A stretch of 64,000 bases of DNA from Carnobacteriaceae bacterium zg-84 (lineage in GTDB: Bacteria > Bacillota > Bacilli > Lactobacillales > Aerococcaceae). The notes under the pieces are model-generated. The model was not told the DNA's origin. It saw only the letters and a program-made list of their open reading frames with translations, and searched no databases. Made by a program: the position numbers and the translations under genes. The DNA lies in assembly GCA_013874835.1 (NCBI GenBank), contig CP059430.1, positions 310,001 through 374,000 of the forward strand, written 5' to 3'. Position 1 is the stretch's first letter. Each line of letters starts with the position of its first letter. Positions 35,951 through 46,117 of this stretch are shown piece by piece.

Positions 35951-38086
35951 GTGTTCAAAAAATTTATTCGACAATTTGATGAAAAATTAGGTAGTTTTTA
36001 TGTGCCCTTTGTGTTATTAGTGACGACAGCTATTTTGCTTTTGATGAGTTATCCAATCGTTAAACCTACAGAAACAGCCATTACATTAAATTCGGTTGCG
36101 ACACAAACTATTCGGGCAAACAAAACCATTGAAGATATAGAAGCAACTGATAAAGCAAAAGCAGCCGTTGCGAAAAATGTGCAAGATATTTATGAAAATG
36201 ATGAAACGATTGCTGTTAAAAAATTAGGAGAAGTGACTAAGTTTTTTGAAATTATTACAAATTTCAGAAAAGAATTAGCACAATCAGCAGATGCAACCAT
36301 TCCGATTGCACAAAAAACAGCAGATATTATTTCGCGATTTTTTACAAGTTTAAATGATGAAAACAAAATCATTCATAATTACGCATACGGTTTTTCAGAG
36401 GCACTAATCAAAAAATTATTAGTAGCTTCAGAAACAGATTATAAAACGTATGAAACATTGACAAAAAAAGTCGTTGAACAGATTTTAAAAGAAGATATTT
36501 ATCCGACGGATATTGCCAAATCACAATCTCAAGCAAATGCGCAAATATTGACATTAACGTATTTTGACGATGTACGTGAAACAGTGACAGAATTAGTAAG
36601 ACCAGCGATTGTCGCAACAATGGTTGTGAATAAGGAAGCAACAATTTTAGAAGGTGAACGTGCTAAAGCAGGGGTTTTACCTGTTATGATTACACAAGGT
36701 GAAGTAATTGTACGTGAAGGCGAAGCCATTGGAGCAACAGCTTATCGAAAACTAACACTATTGGGCATGACAAATAATACTTATAACAATCAATTATTGA
36801 TTGGTTGTTCGATTGTATTAGTGATGCAGTTTTCTTTAGTGTGGTACTTCATTTGTAAACAAGCAAAAACAAATACGAAAAGACATCTATATGTGAATAT
36901 GTACGCGACACTTATGGTAATGCTAACTGGACTTGTGCTAGTAGCCAATTTAGTGCAAAAATCTGGATTAGAATATTTTTCACTTATTGTTCCAATTGGT
37001 GTGATTCCATTGTTTTTAATTCCTAAGGCAAAACGTCGTTTGGCAATTTTGTGTGTAAGCTTCCTAGTGACACTGTGTTTCTTCTTAGGAGATGGAGGCA
37101 ATACCATTCAAACACAGCTTGTTTGGAAATTTTATGCACTCATTGCAATGTTTTCAACGGTTGTCGTTTCTGGCAAACGTAAAAAACCATTATTACAACA
37201 CTTTATTGTGTTACTTATTTTGAATGTTGGTTTTATTATTGCATTAGCATTCTTCCATGATATTGCGATTACATCAAATACATTCATTCAAATGATGCTA
37301 TACAGTATTTTAAATGCGATTTTAACAATTGGTATTTTGCGTATTGGGCAGCCGTATTTTGATATTTTATTTGAAGATAAAGCTGTGTTACGCATGTTGG
37401 AATTATCCAATCCGAATCAGCCGATGTTAAAAGAATTGATTGCTAAAGCACCGGGAACATATCATCATAGTATTATGGTGGCGAACTTAAGTGCCAATGC
37501 TGTTGAGTTGATTGGTGGAGATTCCTTATTTACAAGGGTGGCATGTTATTATCATGATGTTGGTAAATTGAAAAAGCCAATGTTTTTCGTGGAAAACTTG
37601 CCAAGTGGTATGGAAAATCCGCATAAATTATTAACACCTCAAGAAAGCCGTGATATTATTTTTGAACATGTTACAGCCGGTGTAGAGATGTTGAAAGAAG
37701 CTGGTATGCCACAAAGTATCATTGATATTTGTGCACAACATCATGGTACAACAATCATGAAATATTTTTATGTGACTGCTAAAGAAGATGATGATACTGT
37801 TGATGAAAAAGATTTTCGTTATCCAGGGCCAAGACCGACAACAAAAGAAGCTGCGGTGATTAGTATTGCTGATACAGTTGAAGCAGCGGCAAGATCAATG
37901 AAAAATCCTAGCTTTGAAGCAATTCGTGATTTGGTCAAAGGAACGATACAATCAAGAATAACAGATGGACAATTTGATGATTGCCCAATTACAATGAAAG
38001 AATTAAAAATTGTAGAAGATTCACTTATTACTGGGTTATCAAGCAGCTATCATACAAGAGTTGAATACCCAAAATTAAAAAAATAG
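35951..38086 (+). CDS. pgpH: Cyclic-di-AMP phosphodiesterase PgpH (7TM-HD)
   Basis: About 711 residues from GTG 35951, with GAGGAGGG at 35935-35942; ATG 35933 would begin before that site. One N-terminal helix (VPFVLLVTTAILLLMSY), a large extracellular region of roughly 230 residues, a bundle of seven helices, and a cytosolic HD domain with CYYHDVGKLKKPMFFVE, APGTYHHSIMVANLS and CAQHHGTTIMKYFY. HD-type PgpH hydrolyses c-di-AMP in Listeria and relatives, affecting potassium and osmotic balance. Confidence 0.92.
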   Translation: MFKKFIRQFDEKLGSFYVPFVLLVTTAILLLMSYPIVKPTETAITLNSVATQTIRANKTIEDIEATDKAKAAVAKNVQDIYENDETIAVKKLGEVTKFFEIITNFRKELAQSADATIPIAQKTADIISRFFTSLNDENKIIHNYAYGFSEALIKKLLVASETDYKTYETLTKKVVEQILKEDIYPTDIAKSQSQANAQILTLTYFDDVRETVTELVRPAIVATMVVNKEATILEGERAKAGVLPVMITQGEVIVREGEAIGATAYRKLTLLGMTNNTYNNQLLIGCSIVLVMQFSLVWYFICKQAKTNTKRHLYVNMYATLMVMLTGLVLVANLVQKSGLEYFSLIVPIGVIPLFLIPKAKRRLAILCVSFLVTLCFFLGDGGNTIQTQLVWKFYALIAMFSTVVVSGKRKKPLLQHFIVLLILNVGFIIALAFFHDIAITSNTFIQMMLYSILNAILTIGILRIGQPYFDILFEDKAVLRMLELSNPNQPMLKELIAKAPGTYHHSIMVANLSANAVELIGGDSLFTRVACYYHDVGKLKKPMFFVENLPSGMENPHKLLTPQESRDIIFEHVTAGVEMLKEAGMPQSIIDICAQHHGTTIMKYFYVTAKEDDDTVDEKDFRYPGPRPTTKEAAVISIADTVEAAARSMKNPSFEAIRDLVKGTIQSRITDGQFDDCPITMKELKIVEDSLITGLSSSYHTRVEYPKLKK

Positions 38087-38099
38087 AGAGGATAATATA

Positions 38100-38588
38100 A
38101 TGAACATTGATTTGATTGATGAAACCAATCAGGTTTCTTCGGAGCATGCAGATTTAGTTGAGGAGATTATCGTTTTTACAAGTGAGTATTTATCTTTACC
38201 TGAACAAGTAGAATGCTCAGTGACATTTGTGGATAATAAACGTATTCAAGAAATAAATAAAGAGTATAGAGGTAAAGACATGCCTACGGATGTCATTAGC
38301 TTTGCGTTAGATGATGAGGTAGATGGAGAAGTAGCCATTGATTTAGAAAAAATTGATAGTATGTTTCCACATCACATTGGAGATATTATTATTTCCATTG
38401 ATAGAGCTAGAGAACAAGCGCAAGAATTAGGACATTCCTTTGAAAGAGAATTAGGCTTTTTGGCATTACACGGCTTTTTACACTTGAATGGTTATGATCA
38501 CATGACACCAGAAGAAGAAGTTGAAATGTTCAGTTTACAAAAGGAAATTTTGAAAACGTACGGATTAGGTCGTGATGGGCGTGCATAA
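38100..38588 (+). CDS. ybeY: Endoribonuclease YbeY (16S rRNA maturation)
   Basis: 162 residues. The zinc motif HGFLHLNGYDH has His at 124, 128 and 134. Upstream the family motif RGKDMPTDVISFALDD is present. It helps 16S 3'-end maturation and ribosome quality control. Preceded by a GAGAGGA-like ribosome site. Overlaps dgkA by about 14 bp at its end. Confidence 0.95.
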   Translation: MNIDLIDETNQVSSEHADLVEEIIVFTSEYLSLPEQVECSVTFVDNKRIQEINKEYRGKDMPTDVISFALDDEVDGEVAIDLEKIDSMFPHHIGDIIISIDRAREQAQELGHSFERELGFLALHGFLHLNGYDHMTPEEEVEMFSLQKEILKTYGLGRDGRA

Positions 38589-38955
38589 GCAAACGACAAA
38601 AAATAAACATTTTTTACAGTCATTATATCATGCTTTACACGGTGTTAAAACGGCGTTTAAAGAAGAAAAAAATATGCAAAAGCACGTCATTACAGCGTGC
38701 TTTGTTATTACTTTAGGATTTTTATTACAATGTAATATATCAGAGTGGTTATGGTTAATACATTGTATTGTACTCGTATTGATTTTAGAACTTTTAAATA
38801 CAGTAGCTGAAACATTAGTAGATGTTTTAACAGAAGGTAAGTATTATGAATGGGCAAAAAAAGTAAAAGATGTTGCGGCAGGAGCAGTGCTTATTGCATC
38901 TGTTTATGCGGCAATTGTAGGTATTATGATTTTTTTACCTAAATTATTAACATAG
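38575..38955 (+). CDS. dgkA: Diacylglycerol/undecaprenol kinase
   Basis: About 126 residues (ATG 38575; GTG 38572 or GTG 38581 are alternatives), overlapping the end of ybeY. Three hydrophobic helices. Motifs of the family: [15 protein letters not shown] with Glu, [15 protein letters not shown], and [20 protein letters not shown]. In Firmicutes this protein phosphorylates undecaprenol, recycling the lipid carrier used for wall glycans. Confidence 0.94.
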   Translation: MGVHKQTTKNKHFLQSLYHALHGVKTAFKEEKNMQKHVITACFVITLGFLLQCNISEWLWLIHCIVLVLILELLNTVAETLVDVLTEGKYYEWAKKVKDVAAGAVLIASVYAAIVGIMIFLPKLLT

Positions 38956-38963
38956 GAGAGTAT

Positions 38964-39872
38964 ATGAAAGAAAAGCAGTTTAAATCAGGATTTGTGGCGA
39001 TTGTTGGTAGACCAAATGTCGGGAAATCGACACTATTAAATCGTATTATTGGTCAAAAAATTGCCATTATGAGTGATAAAGCACAAACAACACGAAATAA
39101 AATTCAAGGTGTTTATACAGATAAAGAAAGTCAAATTATTTTTATGGATACGCCGGGTATTCATAAACCTAAACATGCTTTAGGTGAATTTATGATTGAT
39201 GCTGCATATAGTGCTTTAAAAGAAGTTGAAGTTGTTCTTTTTTTAGTTAATGCAAGTGAACCCATTGGACGAGGTGATAAATATATTATTGAGCGTCTAA
39301 AACAAGTAAAAGCACCTGTTTATTTGTTAATCAATAAAATTGATTTAGTACATCCAGACGCTTTACTTGATATTATTGATACCTATAAATCGGAAATGGA
39401 TTTTGCACAAATTATTCCAATTTCTGCATTGCAAGGTAATAACGTGCCTGAAATGATAGAGATTTTGAAAAATCACTTGCCAGAGGGACCGCAATATTAT
39501 CCAGCTGATCAAGTAACGGATCACCCAGAATATTTTGTAGTTGCTGAATTTATTCGAGAAAAAGTGTTACAATTAACAAAAGAAGAAATACCACATTCTG
39601 TTGCTGTTGTGGTAGATCAAATGCAACGGAATGAACAAGGTAAAATTCATGTTTATGCAACTATCATTGTAGAACGCTCTAGTCAAAAAGGAATTATTAT
39701 TGGAAAAGGCGGACGATTATTAAAAGAAATTGGAACACGAGCAAGACGAGATATTGAAGCTTTACTAAATGATAAAATTTACTTAGAATTATGGGTAAAA
39801 GTACAAAAAGACTGGCGTGACAAACAAAGTTATTTGAATGATTACGGTTATAAACAAAAAGATTATAAATAA
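38964..39872 (+). CDS. era: GTPase Era
   Basis: 302 residues. G1 GRPNVGKS at 15-22, then [16 protein letters not shown] (G3) and LINKIDLV (G4), with a C-terminal KH domain ([20 protein letters not shown]). Binds 16S rRNA and couples small-subunit assembly with growth. GGAGAG ribosome site. End of the phoH-era cluster. Confidence 0.97.
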   Translation: MKEKQFKSGFVAIVGRPNVGKSTLLNRIIGQKIAIMSDKAQTTRNKIQGVYTDKESQIIFMDTPGIHKPKHALGEFMIDAAYSALKEVEVVLFLVNASEPIGRGDKYIIERLKQVKAPVYLLINKIDLVHPDALLDIIDTYKSEMDFAQIIPISALQGNNVPEMIEILKNHLPEGPQYYPADQVTDHPEYFVVAEFIREKVLQLTKEEIPHSVAVVVDQMQRNEQGKIHVYATIIVERSSQKGIIIGKGGRLLKEIGTRARRDIEALLNDKIYLELWVKVQKDWRDKQSYLNDYGYKQKDYK

Positions 39873-39898
39873 CAGACGTTATGGAAGGTGGCGAAAAA

Positions 39899-40312
39899 AT
39901 GGACACAGGCAAAAGACGTTATAAAGCTGTGATAAATGGTGAAACATACATTATTGTTGGAAATAAATCTGATGAGCATTTAAAAGTAGCCACACAGCTT
40001 GTAGATGAACAGCTAACCTTATTAAAACAAAAATCCCCTAAATTATCTAAAGTGGATTGTGCTGTTTTATTAGCACTGAATACTGTATCGAAGCAATTAT
40101 CTCAAGAACAAGAGATTATTCGTTTACAACGAAAAATTGCTCAATTAGAATCAAAAATTAAAACATTAGAAGATCCAGAACAGCTGCTTATCAGAGGGGT
40201 ACACACATTCGACCAAGATGTGAATGTATCTGTTGAAAAAAAAGAGCATATGTTAGTGGAACAGTCACTTTTTTCTGATGATGACTATGTTCCAGCAATT
40301 AGAAAGAAATGA
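39899..40312 (+). CDS. zapA: Cell division protein ZapA
   Basis: 137 residues from ATG 39899, with GGAAGGTGG upstream; ATG 39881 begins before it. The N-terminal part RRYKAVINGETYIIVGNKSD and SDEHLKVATQLVDEQLTLLK is typical ZapA, followed by a coiled coil (LSQEQEIIRLQRKIAQLESK). Binds FtsZ and promotes protofilament bundling. Length is slightly more than usual because of an acidic C-terminal tail. The stop overlaps the start region of cvpA. Confidence 0.85.
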   Translation: MDTGKRRYKAVINGETYIIVGNKSDEHLKVATQLVDEQLTLLKQKSPKLSKVDCAVLLALNTVSKQLSQEQEIIRLQRKIAQLESKIKTLEDPEQLLIRGVHTFDQDVNVSVEKKEHMLVEQSLFSDDDYVPAIRKK

Positions 40313-40320
40313 GGAATGAT

Positions 40321-40863
40321 ATGGTAAATATTGTAATTTTACTAGTATTGGCAATTGGTGTTTATTCAGGAGCAAGACGGGGACTTATTTTACAAGCTGT
40401 TCATATGGCAGGATATGTTGTCACATTGCTCATTGCAAGTACATTTTATAGTAGTTTGTCGAAAACATTAGAAATGATTGTACCATACCCTTCAGATACT
40501 ACAGCAAGTGCATTTTCATTATATAATTTATTGAAAAATGTTCAATTTGACAAAACATTTTATAATGCACTAGCTTATGTTGTTATTTTATTTATAGGGT
40601 GGGTTATTACACGTATTGTTGCTGCTACTTTAAATAAATTAAGTCGAATTATTGTGATTAAACAGTTGAATACTTTAGGCGGTGCCATTCTAGGTTTTGT
40701 ATGTAACTGGATAGGTTTATATTTTCTGTTTACTTTATTATCTGTTGTGCCGATTCAAAGCATTCAAGATGTCTTTAGCGGAACATCATTTGCGACATTT
40801 ATTGTACAACACACACCAATCATTTCAGATATTATTATGAAAACGTGGTTAGCGTATGTATAA
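40321..40863 (+). CDS. cvpA: CvpA-family membrane protein
   Basis: 180 residues from ATG 40321 (GAGGA at 40311-40315); ATG 40309 is less likely. About four helices (2-20, 26-44, 75-98, 113-137). CvpA features: GARRGLILQAVHMAGYVVTL and NKLSRIIVIKQLNTLGGAIL. Function poorly known; linked in enterobacteria to colicin V and purF. zapA-cvpA-mutS2 is a conserved Firmicute order. Confidence 0.88.
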   Translation: MVNIVILLVLAIGVYSGARRGLILQAVHMAGYVVTLLIASTFYSSLSKTLEMIVPYPSDTTASAFSLYNLLKNVQFDKTFYNALAYVVILFIGWVITRIVAATLNKLSRIIVIKQLNTLGGAILGFVCNWIGLYFLFTLLSVVPIQSIQDVFSGTSFATFIVQHTPIISDIIMKTWLAYV

Positions 40864-40887
40864 GGAGGTTTTTATAACCTCCTTTTT
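40862..40887 (+). terminator. Terminator after cvpA
   Basis: AAGGAGGTT/AACCTCCTT stem, 5-base loop, T run. The arm overlaps the stop codon. Confidence 0.85.
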
Positions 40888-40958
40888 GAGTAAATATAGG
40901 ATTTATGATAAAATACTCTTGATATTTTTTTATTGTAAAAGTAGGTGAGATAGATAAA

Positions 40959-43322
40959 ATGGATACAAAAACATTAAAAAAGCTAGAATTTGATAAAGTA
41001 TTACAACAATTAGCTAGTTTTACATCAAGTGAATTAGGGAAACAAAAAGTATTTGCTCTACACCCCTTTTCAAATAGAGAGCAAGTTATGAAACATTTAG
41101 AAGATACTGATGATGCTGTGTTATTATTGCGCTTAAAAGGAGGTATTCCTTCTCCAATCTTAAAAGATATTACGCCACATGTGAAACGATTGGAAATAGG
41201 TGCTACATTAAATGCCAAAGAAATAGCAGACATTGGACGTGTTTTAACAACAGCAAAAGAAGTCGAACGATTTTTTGTTCAAGTAGAAGAAGCAGACATC
41301 GTTTTAAAAAGAGTACATCATTTAGCAAAAGAATTAGTAGTCTTACCTCATGTTGTTTCTCGTATTAAAGAAGCTGTTTCAGATGACGGAGAAGTATTGG
41401 ATACTGCAAGCCCAGAACTAAGACGTATTCGTACATCACAAAAACGAGCAGAACAACAAGTGAAGGAAGCTCTTGAAAATATTTTAAGACAAAAACAAAG
41501 CCAATTAACAGATGCTGTTATTACTATACGTAACGACCGGTATGTTTTACCCGTAAAACAAGAATTTAAACATACATTTGGTGGGTCGATTCAAGATCAA
41601 AGTGCATCGGGGCAAACAGTATTTATTGAGCCAACACAAGTACAAGATTTAAATAATAAAAGACATGCTCTACAAGTAGAAGAAAGACAAGAAATTGAAA
41701 GAATTTTATGGGAAATTGTTTCTTTATTAGTCCCACATATTTCGGATATTTATATCAATCATCAAATTTTAGCAGAATTAGATTTTATTAACGCAAAAGC
41801 CTTATATGCGAAACAACTTCGTGCTATGAATGTAGATGTTAGTGATGAAAATGAAGTTGCATTGTATGGGGCAAGACATCCATTAATTGATGCAAAATTG
41901 GTGGTTAAAAATGATGTTTTACTTGGTGGAGAGTATCAATGTATTGTGATTACTGGACCAAATACGGGCGGTAAAACAATTTTGTTAAAAACGGTGGGTT
42001 TATTACAAGTAATGGCACAATCTGGATTACACATCCCAGTGGATGAAGGTAGTCAAATTGCTGTTTTTGAAAATGTTTTTGCCGATATTGGTGATGAGCA
42101 GTCTATCGAACAAAGCTTGAGTACATTTTCATCTCATATGACAAATATTATTTCTATTTTACAAGGAATTACTCATAAAAGTTTGGTACTATTTGATGAA
42201 TTAGGTGCGGGGACAGACCCTCAAGAAGGGGCAAGTTTAGCCATTGCTATATTGGATCATATTGGTACAGTTGGTTCTTATGTTATTGCAACAACACATT
42301 ATCCAGAGTTGAAAATGTATGGATACAATCGTTCGGGGACCATCAATGCTAGTATGGAATTTGATACGGAAACATTAGCACCAACATATAAATTTCTATT
42401 AGGTATTCCGGGACGTAGTAATGCATTTGATATTTCAAAACGTCTAGGGCTAAATGAACATATTATACAAGAAGCACGAGGGTTGATTGATGAAGAAACA
42501 CAATCCTTAAATGAAATGATTAGTGCTTTAGAAACGATGCGACAAGATATTGCTAAAGAAAAAGAGCAAGTTGAAAAAGACTTGAAACAAGCAAAAGCAA
42601 TGCTAGCAGAAGTAGAAGAACAAAAACGTCAATTCGAAGAAGAAAAAGATACTTTAGAAGAACGTGCGAAAAAAGAAGCAAATGCGATTGTTGAATCAGC
42701 ATCTCAAGAAGCAGAAAGTATCATTTCAGATATTCGTCGTATGCAACTCGAACAAGGGAAAGCGGTTATTAAAGAACATGAATTTATTGCTAAGAAAACG
42801 GCTTTATCACAACTGAAGCATGAAGAGAGTTTGAAGAAAAATAAAGTTTTACAAAAAGCAAAACGACAAAAAAACTTGAAAGTTGGCGATTCCGTAGAAG
42901 TAATGTCTTATGGACAAAGAGGTATCTTGAACCAAAAAGTCAATGAAACAGAATGGGTCGTTCAAATGGGTATGCTTAAAATGAAAGTACCTGTTCATGA
43001 TATTCGCTTGATTGATTCAGAAAATCCAAAACAGAAAAAATATATTCCAACCTTGAAAGGTGGGCGTGCAACTAAAGTAACGAGTCAACTTGATTTGAGA
43101 GGACAACGTTATGACAATGCGCTTGTTGAATTAGACAGATATTTAGACGCAGCAATATTATCTGGATATCCACAAGTGACAATTATTCATGGTAGAGGAA
43201 CAGGAGCCATTCGAGAAGGCGTGACAAAACATTTGAAACAGCATAGAGGCGTTTTAAGTTTTGAATTTGCGCCGATTAACCAAGGTGGAAATGGTGCGAC
43301 GATTGTGAAATTTAAAAATTGA
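40959..43322 (+). CDS. mutS2: MutS2 endonuclease / ribosome-collision factor
   Basis: 787 residues, normal. MutS-like ATPase with Walker A GPNTGGKT at about 333-340, followed by SQSIEQSLSTFSSHM-type signature (EQSIEQSLSTFSSHM) and VLFDELGAGTDPQEG. A long coiled-coil arm with charged residues follows (about 520-650), and the C-terminal Smr domain is at about 705-787 (LDLRGQRYDNALVELDRYLD, IIHGRGTGAIREGVTKHLK). In Bacillus, MutS2 splits collided ribosomes; earlier work described recombination suppression. Confidence 0.95.
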   Translation: MDTKTLKKLEFDKVLQQLASFTSSELGKQKVFALHPFSNREQVMKHLEDTDDAVLLLRLKGGIPSPILKDITPHVKRLEIGATLNAKEIADIGRVLTTAKEVERFFVQVEEADIVLKRVHHLAKELVVLPHVVSRIKEAVSDDGEVLDTASPELRRIRTSQKRAEQQVKEALENILRQKQSQLTDAVITIRNDRYVLPVKQEFKHTFGGSIQDQSASGQTVFIEPTQVQDLNNKRHALQVEERQEIERILWEIVSLLVPHISDIYINHQILAELDFINAKALYAKQLRAMNVDVSDENEVALYGARHPLIDAKLVVKNDVLLGGEYQCIVITGPNTGGKTILLKTVGLLQVMAQSGLHIPVDEGSQIAVFENVFADIGDEQSIEQSLSTFSSHMTNIISILQGITHKSLVLFDELGAGTDPQEGASLAIAILDHIGTVGSYVIATTHYPELKMYGYNRSGTINASMEFDTETLAPTYKFLLGIPGRSNAFDISKRLGLNEHIIQEARGLIDEETQSLNEMISALETMRQDIAKEKEQVEKDLKQAKAMLAEVEEQKRQFEEEKDTLEERAKKEANAIVESASQEAESIISDIRRMQLEQGKAVIKEHEFIAKKTALSQLKHEESLKKNKVLQKAKRQKNLKVGDSVEVMSYGQRGILNQKVNETEWVVQMGMLKMKVPVHDIRLIDSENPKQKKYIPTLKGGRATKVTSQLDLRGQRYDNALVELDRYLDAAILSGYPQVTIIHGRGTGAIREGVTKHLKQHRGVLSFEFAPINQGGNGATIVKFKN

Positions 43323-43328
43323 TGGAGT

Positions 43329-44090
43329 GTGAAACATAATATGAAGCACAAAACAGCAAAACAATCTTTAATCATAGCAGGTATTCTATTATTTGTAGTT
43401 ATCGTTTTGAGTGTGATGCTCCTATTTACGATTGTAAAAACAGTCGATATTCTGACAGTGACATTGATTTTAATTACAACAGGTTTAGGTATTGCTTTTT
43501 TTAAATACATTATTGGCAAATTGACACTAGGTGTTTCATTAGCATTGTTTTTTGTGTTTTTTTTATTGAATCCGATATTTTTTGCTATTTTAATACTCAT
43601 TGTGGCTATTTCCTTTTTTGTGTGGAAAGGCATTGTTGATATTATTGTGACAAGATTTCATCAATTCGATAGAAAAATGGTATTGCACGTAAAAGATAAA
43701 GACATTCAAAAATATGGACGTGTCCAAAAACGAAATTGGTGGACAAACGAAAATCGTTTAACACAAACGTATGAATGGGATGATATACATTTGGTGACAT
43801 GGTTTGGAGATACGATGATTGATTTGGGTAACACCTATTTATTAGAAAATAATGCAAATATTATTGTCATTCATAAAGGAGCGGGTGATGTTTGTATTGT
43901 TGTTCCTGTTGAGATAGGGGTTGTTTTGAATCATAGTACCTTAAAAGGAAATGTATTGTTTGAGAATGAAGAGTATTATTTAACAAATGAGCAATTAACG
44001 GTGTATTCTGAAAATTATACCTCTGCTTTAAGAACAGTTAAAATTGTGACAACTGTTTATTTAGGAAATCTTGAGGTGATTCGTGTATGA
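43329..44090 (+). CDS. liaF: LiaF-like cell-envelope stress protein
   Basis: 253 residues (GTG 43329 or ATG 43341; the GGAG at 43324 is too close to the first and rather far from the second). Four hydrophobic segments in the first 110 residues, then a soluble domain (RKMVLHVKDKDIQKYGRVQK, WDDIHLVTWFGDTMIDLGNT, VVPVEIGVVLNHSTLKGNV) typical of LiaF. LiaF inhibits the LiaS sensor until wall stress occurs. Overlaps liaS by 4 bp (ATGA). Confidence 0.9.
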   Translation: MKHNMKHKTAKQSLIIAGILLFVVIVLSVMLLFTIVKTVDILTVTLILITTGLGIAFFKYIIGKLTLGVSLALFFVFFLLNPIFFAILILIVAISFFVWKGIVDIIVTRFHQFDRKMVLHVKDKDIQKYGRVQKRNWWTNENRLTQTYEWDDIHLVTWFGDTMIDLGNTYLLENNANIIVIHKGAGDVCIVVPVEIGVVLNHSTLKGNVLFENEEYYLTNEQLTVYSENYTSALRTVKIVTTVYLGNLEVIRV

Positions 44091-45121
44091 TGAAACAGTT
44101 CCGATGGTTAAATATTTTCCTCATTATTTTAAGTATTATGACATTAACATGTGCATTAACCATTTTTGCTTTAAAACAATATGTTCGTTTTTTAGAGCTA
44201 TTGACATATCGTGTGTATAAAGTACCTTTTTATATTTATTTAGGTGGTATTTTACTTTTTTTGAGTATGATTTTAGCAAGTTTTTTATACTATGGATTAA
44301 AATATAGTCAAAGAGGATTGGTTCAAAAATTACATTGGCTAGTGGTAGGTAACTATCACCACGCTATTTTTTCAGAAAGTCATCAAAAAAGAGGGATGAT
44401 TGCGACGTATTCGAATGTGTTAGATGAACAAATAAATACATTGGCACATAAAATGCAAATGTTATCTGAAAATATGAAAATTTGGACAGATACACATACA
44501 CCTATTAGTGAAGAAGAACGTTCAACAATATTAGAAGAAGAAAGACATCGTATTGCAAGAGAATTACACGATTCAGTAAGTCAGCAACTATTTGCAGCGA
44601 TGATGATGCTATCTGCTGTTAACCAATTAACAAAGGATCAATCAGATGCTTTGAAAAATCAATTAAATATGATTGAATATACCATAAATGAGGCACAAAA
44701 AGAAATGCGTGCACTTTTATTACATCTACGGCCAGTGAAATTAGGAGATAAGTCACTTTCACAAGGGGTTATGTATTTATTAGAAGAATTAGATTCAAAA
44801 ATGAATATTACTATTGTCTCAGATATTCAATCTGTTCACGTGTCTACTTTAGTCGAGGATCACCTGTTTCGTATTGTTCAAGAATTATTATCGAATGTAT
44901 TAAGACATGCCAAAGCAACAACTTTGGAAGTGTATTTATACGAAAACAAACAGCATATACATTTGCGTGTTGTTGATAATGGTGTGGGGTTTGATACGAA
45001 TACATTGAAAATGAGTAGCTATGGTTTATCGAATATTAAAGAGCGTATTGCAGGCTTGGGTGGAACGGTTAAAATTGTAAGTGTGAAAAATCAAGGGACG
45101 GTTATTGATATAAAAATATAA
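44087..45121 (+). CDS. liaS: LiaS-like sensor histidine kinase
   Basis: 344 residues. Two hydrophobic segments at about 7-27 and 48-70 with a short outer loop, a HAMP-like region, and the HisKA_3 domain with EERHRIARELHDSVSQQLFA (phosphorylated His near 161). The ATP-binding end has RIVQELLSNVLRHAKAT and VVDNGVGFDTNTLKMSSYGL. NarL-type kinase sensing wall stress or lipid II disturbance in LiaFSR systems. Followed by its regulator. Confidence 0.93.
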   Translation: MMKQFRWLNIFLIILSIMTLTCALTIFALKQYVRFLELLTYRVYKVPFYIYLGGILLFLSMILASFLYYGLKYSQRGLVQKLHWLVVGNYHHAIFSESHQKRGMIATYSNVLDEQINTLAHKMQMLSENMKIWTDTHTPISEEERSTILEEERHRIARELHDSVSQQLFAAMMMLSAVNQLTKDQSDALKNQLNMIEYTINEAQKEMRALLLHLRPVKLGDKSLSQGVMYLLEELDSKMNITIVSDIQSVHVSTLVEDHLFRIVQELLSNVLRHAKATTLEVYLYENKQHIHLRVVDNGVGFDTNTLKMSSYGLSNIKERIAGLGGTVKIVSVKNQGTVIDIKI

Positions 45122-45177
45122 TTGATAAAATAGAGTAATCAGTGTATGATAAATTTTATAAGATGAGGGGTGTTTCG

Positions 45178-45804
45178 ATGATTAGCGTATTATTAGTAGA
45201 CGATCATGAAATGGTTCGATTAGGTGTGTCGGCATATTTGTCTATACAGGAGGATATTTCTGTTATTGGTCAAGCAAGTAATGGAAAAGAGGGCGTAGAA
45301 AAAGCATTGGCACTAAAACCGGACGTGATTTTAATGGATTTGGTGATGGAAGAAATGGATGGCATTGAAGCTACTCAGTGTATTTTATCACAGTGGCCAG
45401 AAGCTAAAATTATTATCGTCACAAGTTTTTTGGATGATGAAAAAGTATTTCCAGCTTTAAAATCAGGAGCTAGAGGCTATTTATTGAAAACATCAATGGC
45501 ACAAGATATTTCTGATGCGATTTACAAAGTATATGCCGGTGAACAAGTTTTAGGAAAACAAATTATTGAGAAAATTCAACAACAAGCACCGCATGAAAAA
45601 GAATTACATGAAGATTTAACATTAAGAGAAAACGAAGTGTTATTGTTGATTGCTCAAGGTTATTCAAATCAAGAGATTGCAGAGAAATTATTTATTACAT
45701 TAAAAACGGTAAAAACACATGTGTCTAATGTTTTATCAAAATTGGAAGTAGAAGATAGAACACAAGCAACCATTTATGCGTTTAAGAAAGGATTGGTAAA
45801 ATAG
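45178..45804 (+). CDS. liaR: LiaR-like response regulator
   Basis: 208 residues from ATG 45178 (GAGGGG at 45165-45170); the frame opens at 45142. Receiver with VLLVDDHEMVRLGVSAYLS and phosphorylation site Asp54 (PDVILMDLVMEEMDG). NarL/FixJ helix-turn-helix at the end (LTLRENEVLLLIAQGYSNQE, IAEKLFITLKTVKTHVSNVL). Completes liaFSR. Confidence 0.94.
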   Translation: MISVLLVDDHEMVRLGVSAYLSIQEDISVIGQASNGKEGVEKALALKPDVILMDLVMEEMDGIEATQCILSQWPEAKIIIVTSFLDDEKVFPALKSGARGYLLKTSMAQDISDAIYKVYAGEQVLGKQIIEKIQQQAPHEKELHEDLTLRENEVLLLIAQGYSNQEIAEKLFITLKTVKTHVSNVLSKLEVEDRTQATIYAFKKGLVK

Positions 45805-45806
45805 TG

Positions 45807-46106
45807 ATGAATATTATTGTAAAACCAAAAGCTCAACAGTGGTATGAACGTGAAATGGGCATTTCAAAAGGGAGAGGCGTTCGTTTTTTTGGACAAGTAT
45901 ATGGATGTAGTCCAATACATGAAAGTTTTTCTTTGGCACTTGAAGTGAATGAACCAAGTAGGCCTTATGCTGTCACTATTTTAAATGATATTCCATATTT
46001 TATTGAATCTGGAGATGAATGGTTCTTTGATGGCTATGATTTTATTGTCGATTATGATGATAGATTAGATGAACCAAAATATATTTATGAAAAACGAGCT
46101 ATGTAG
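45807..46106 (+). CDS. HesB/YneR-like protein
   Basis: 99 residues from ATG 45807 (GTG 45804 overlaps the previous stop). Resembles the YneR-type HesB-like fold: VKPKAQQWYEREMGISKGRG, VRFFGQVYGCSPIHESFSLA. The C-terminal CGCG iron-sulfur motif of true IscA is absent, with only one Cys in the protein, so it is not a classic Fe-S carrier. Lies between liaR and a CorA transporter and ends 11 bp before it. Role unknown. Confidence 0.75.
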   Translation: MNIIVKPKAQQWYEREMGISKGRGVRFFGQVYGCSPIHESFSLALEVNEPSRPYAVTILNDIPYFIESGDEWFFDGYDFIVDYDDRLDEPKYIYEKRAM

Positions 46107-46117
46107 GAGTGAATCAT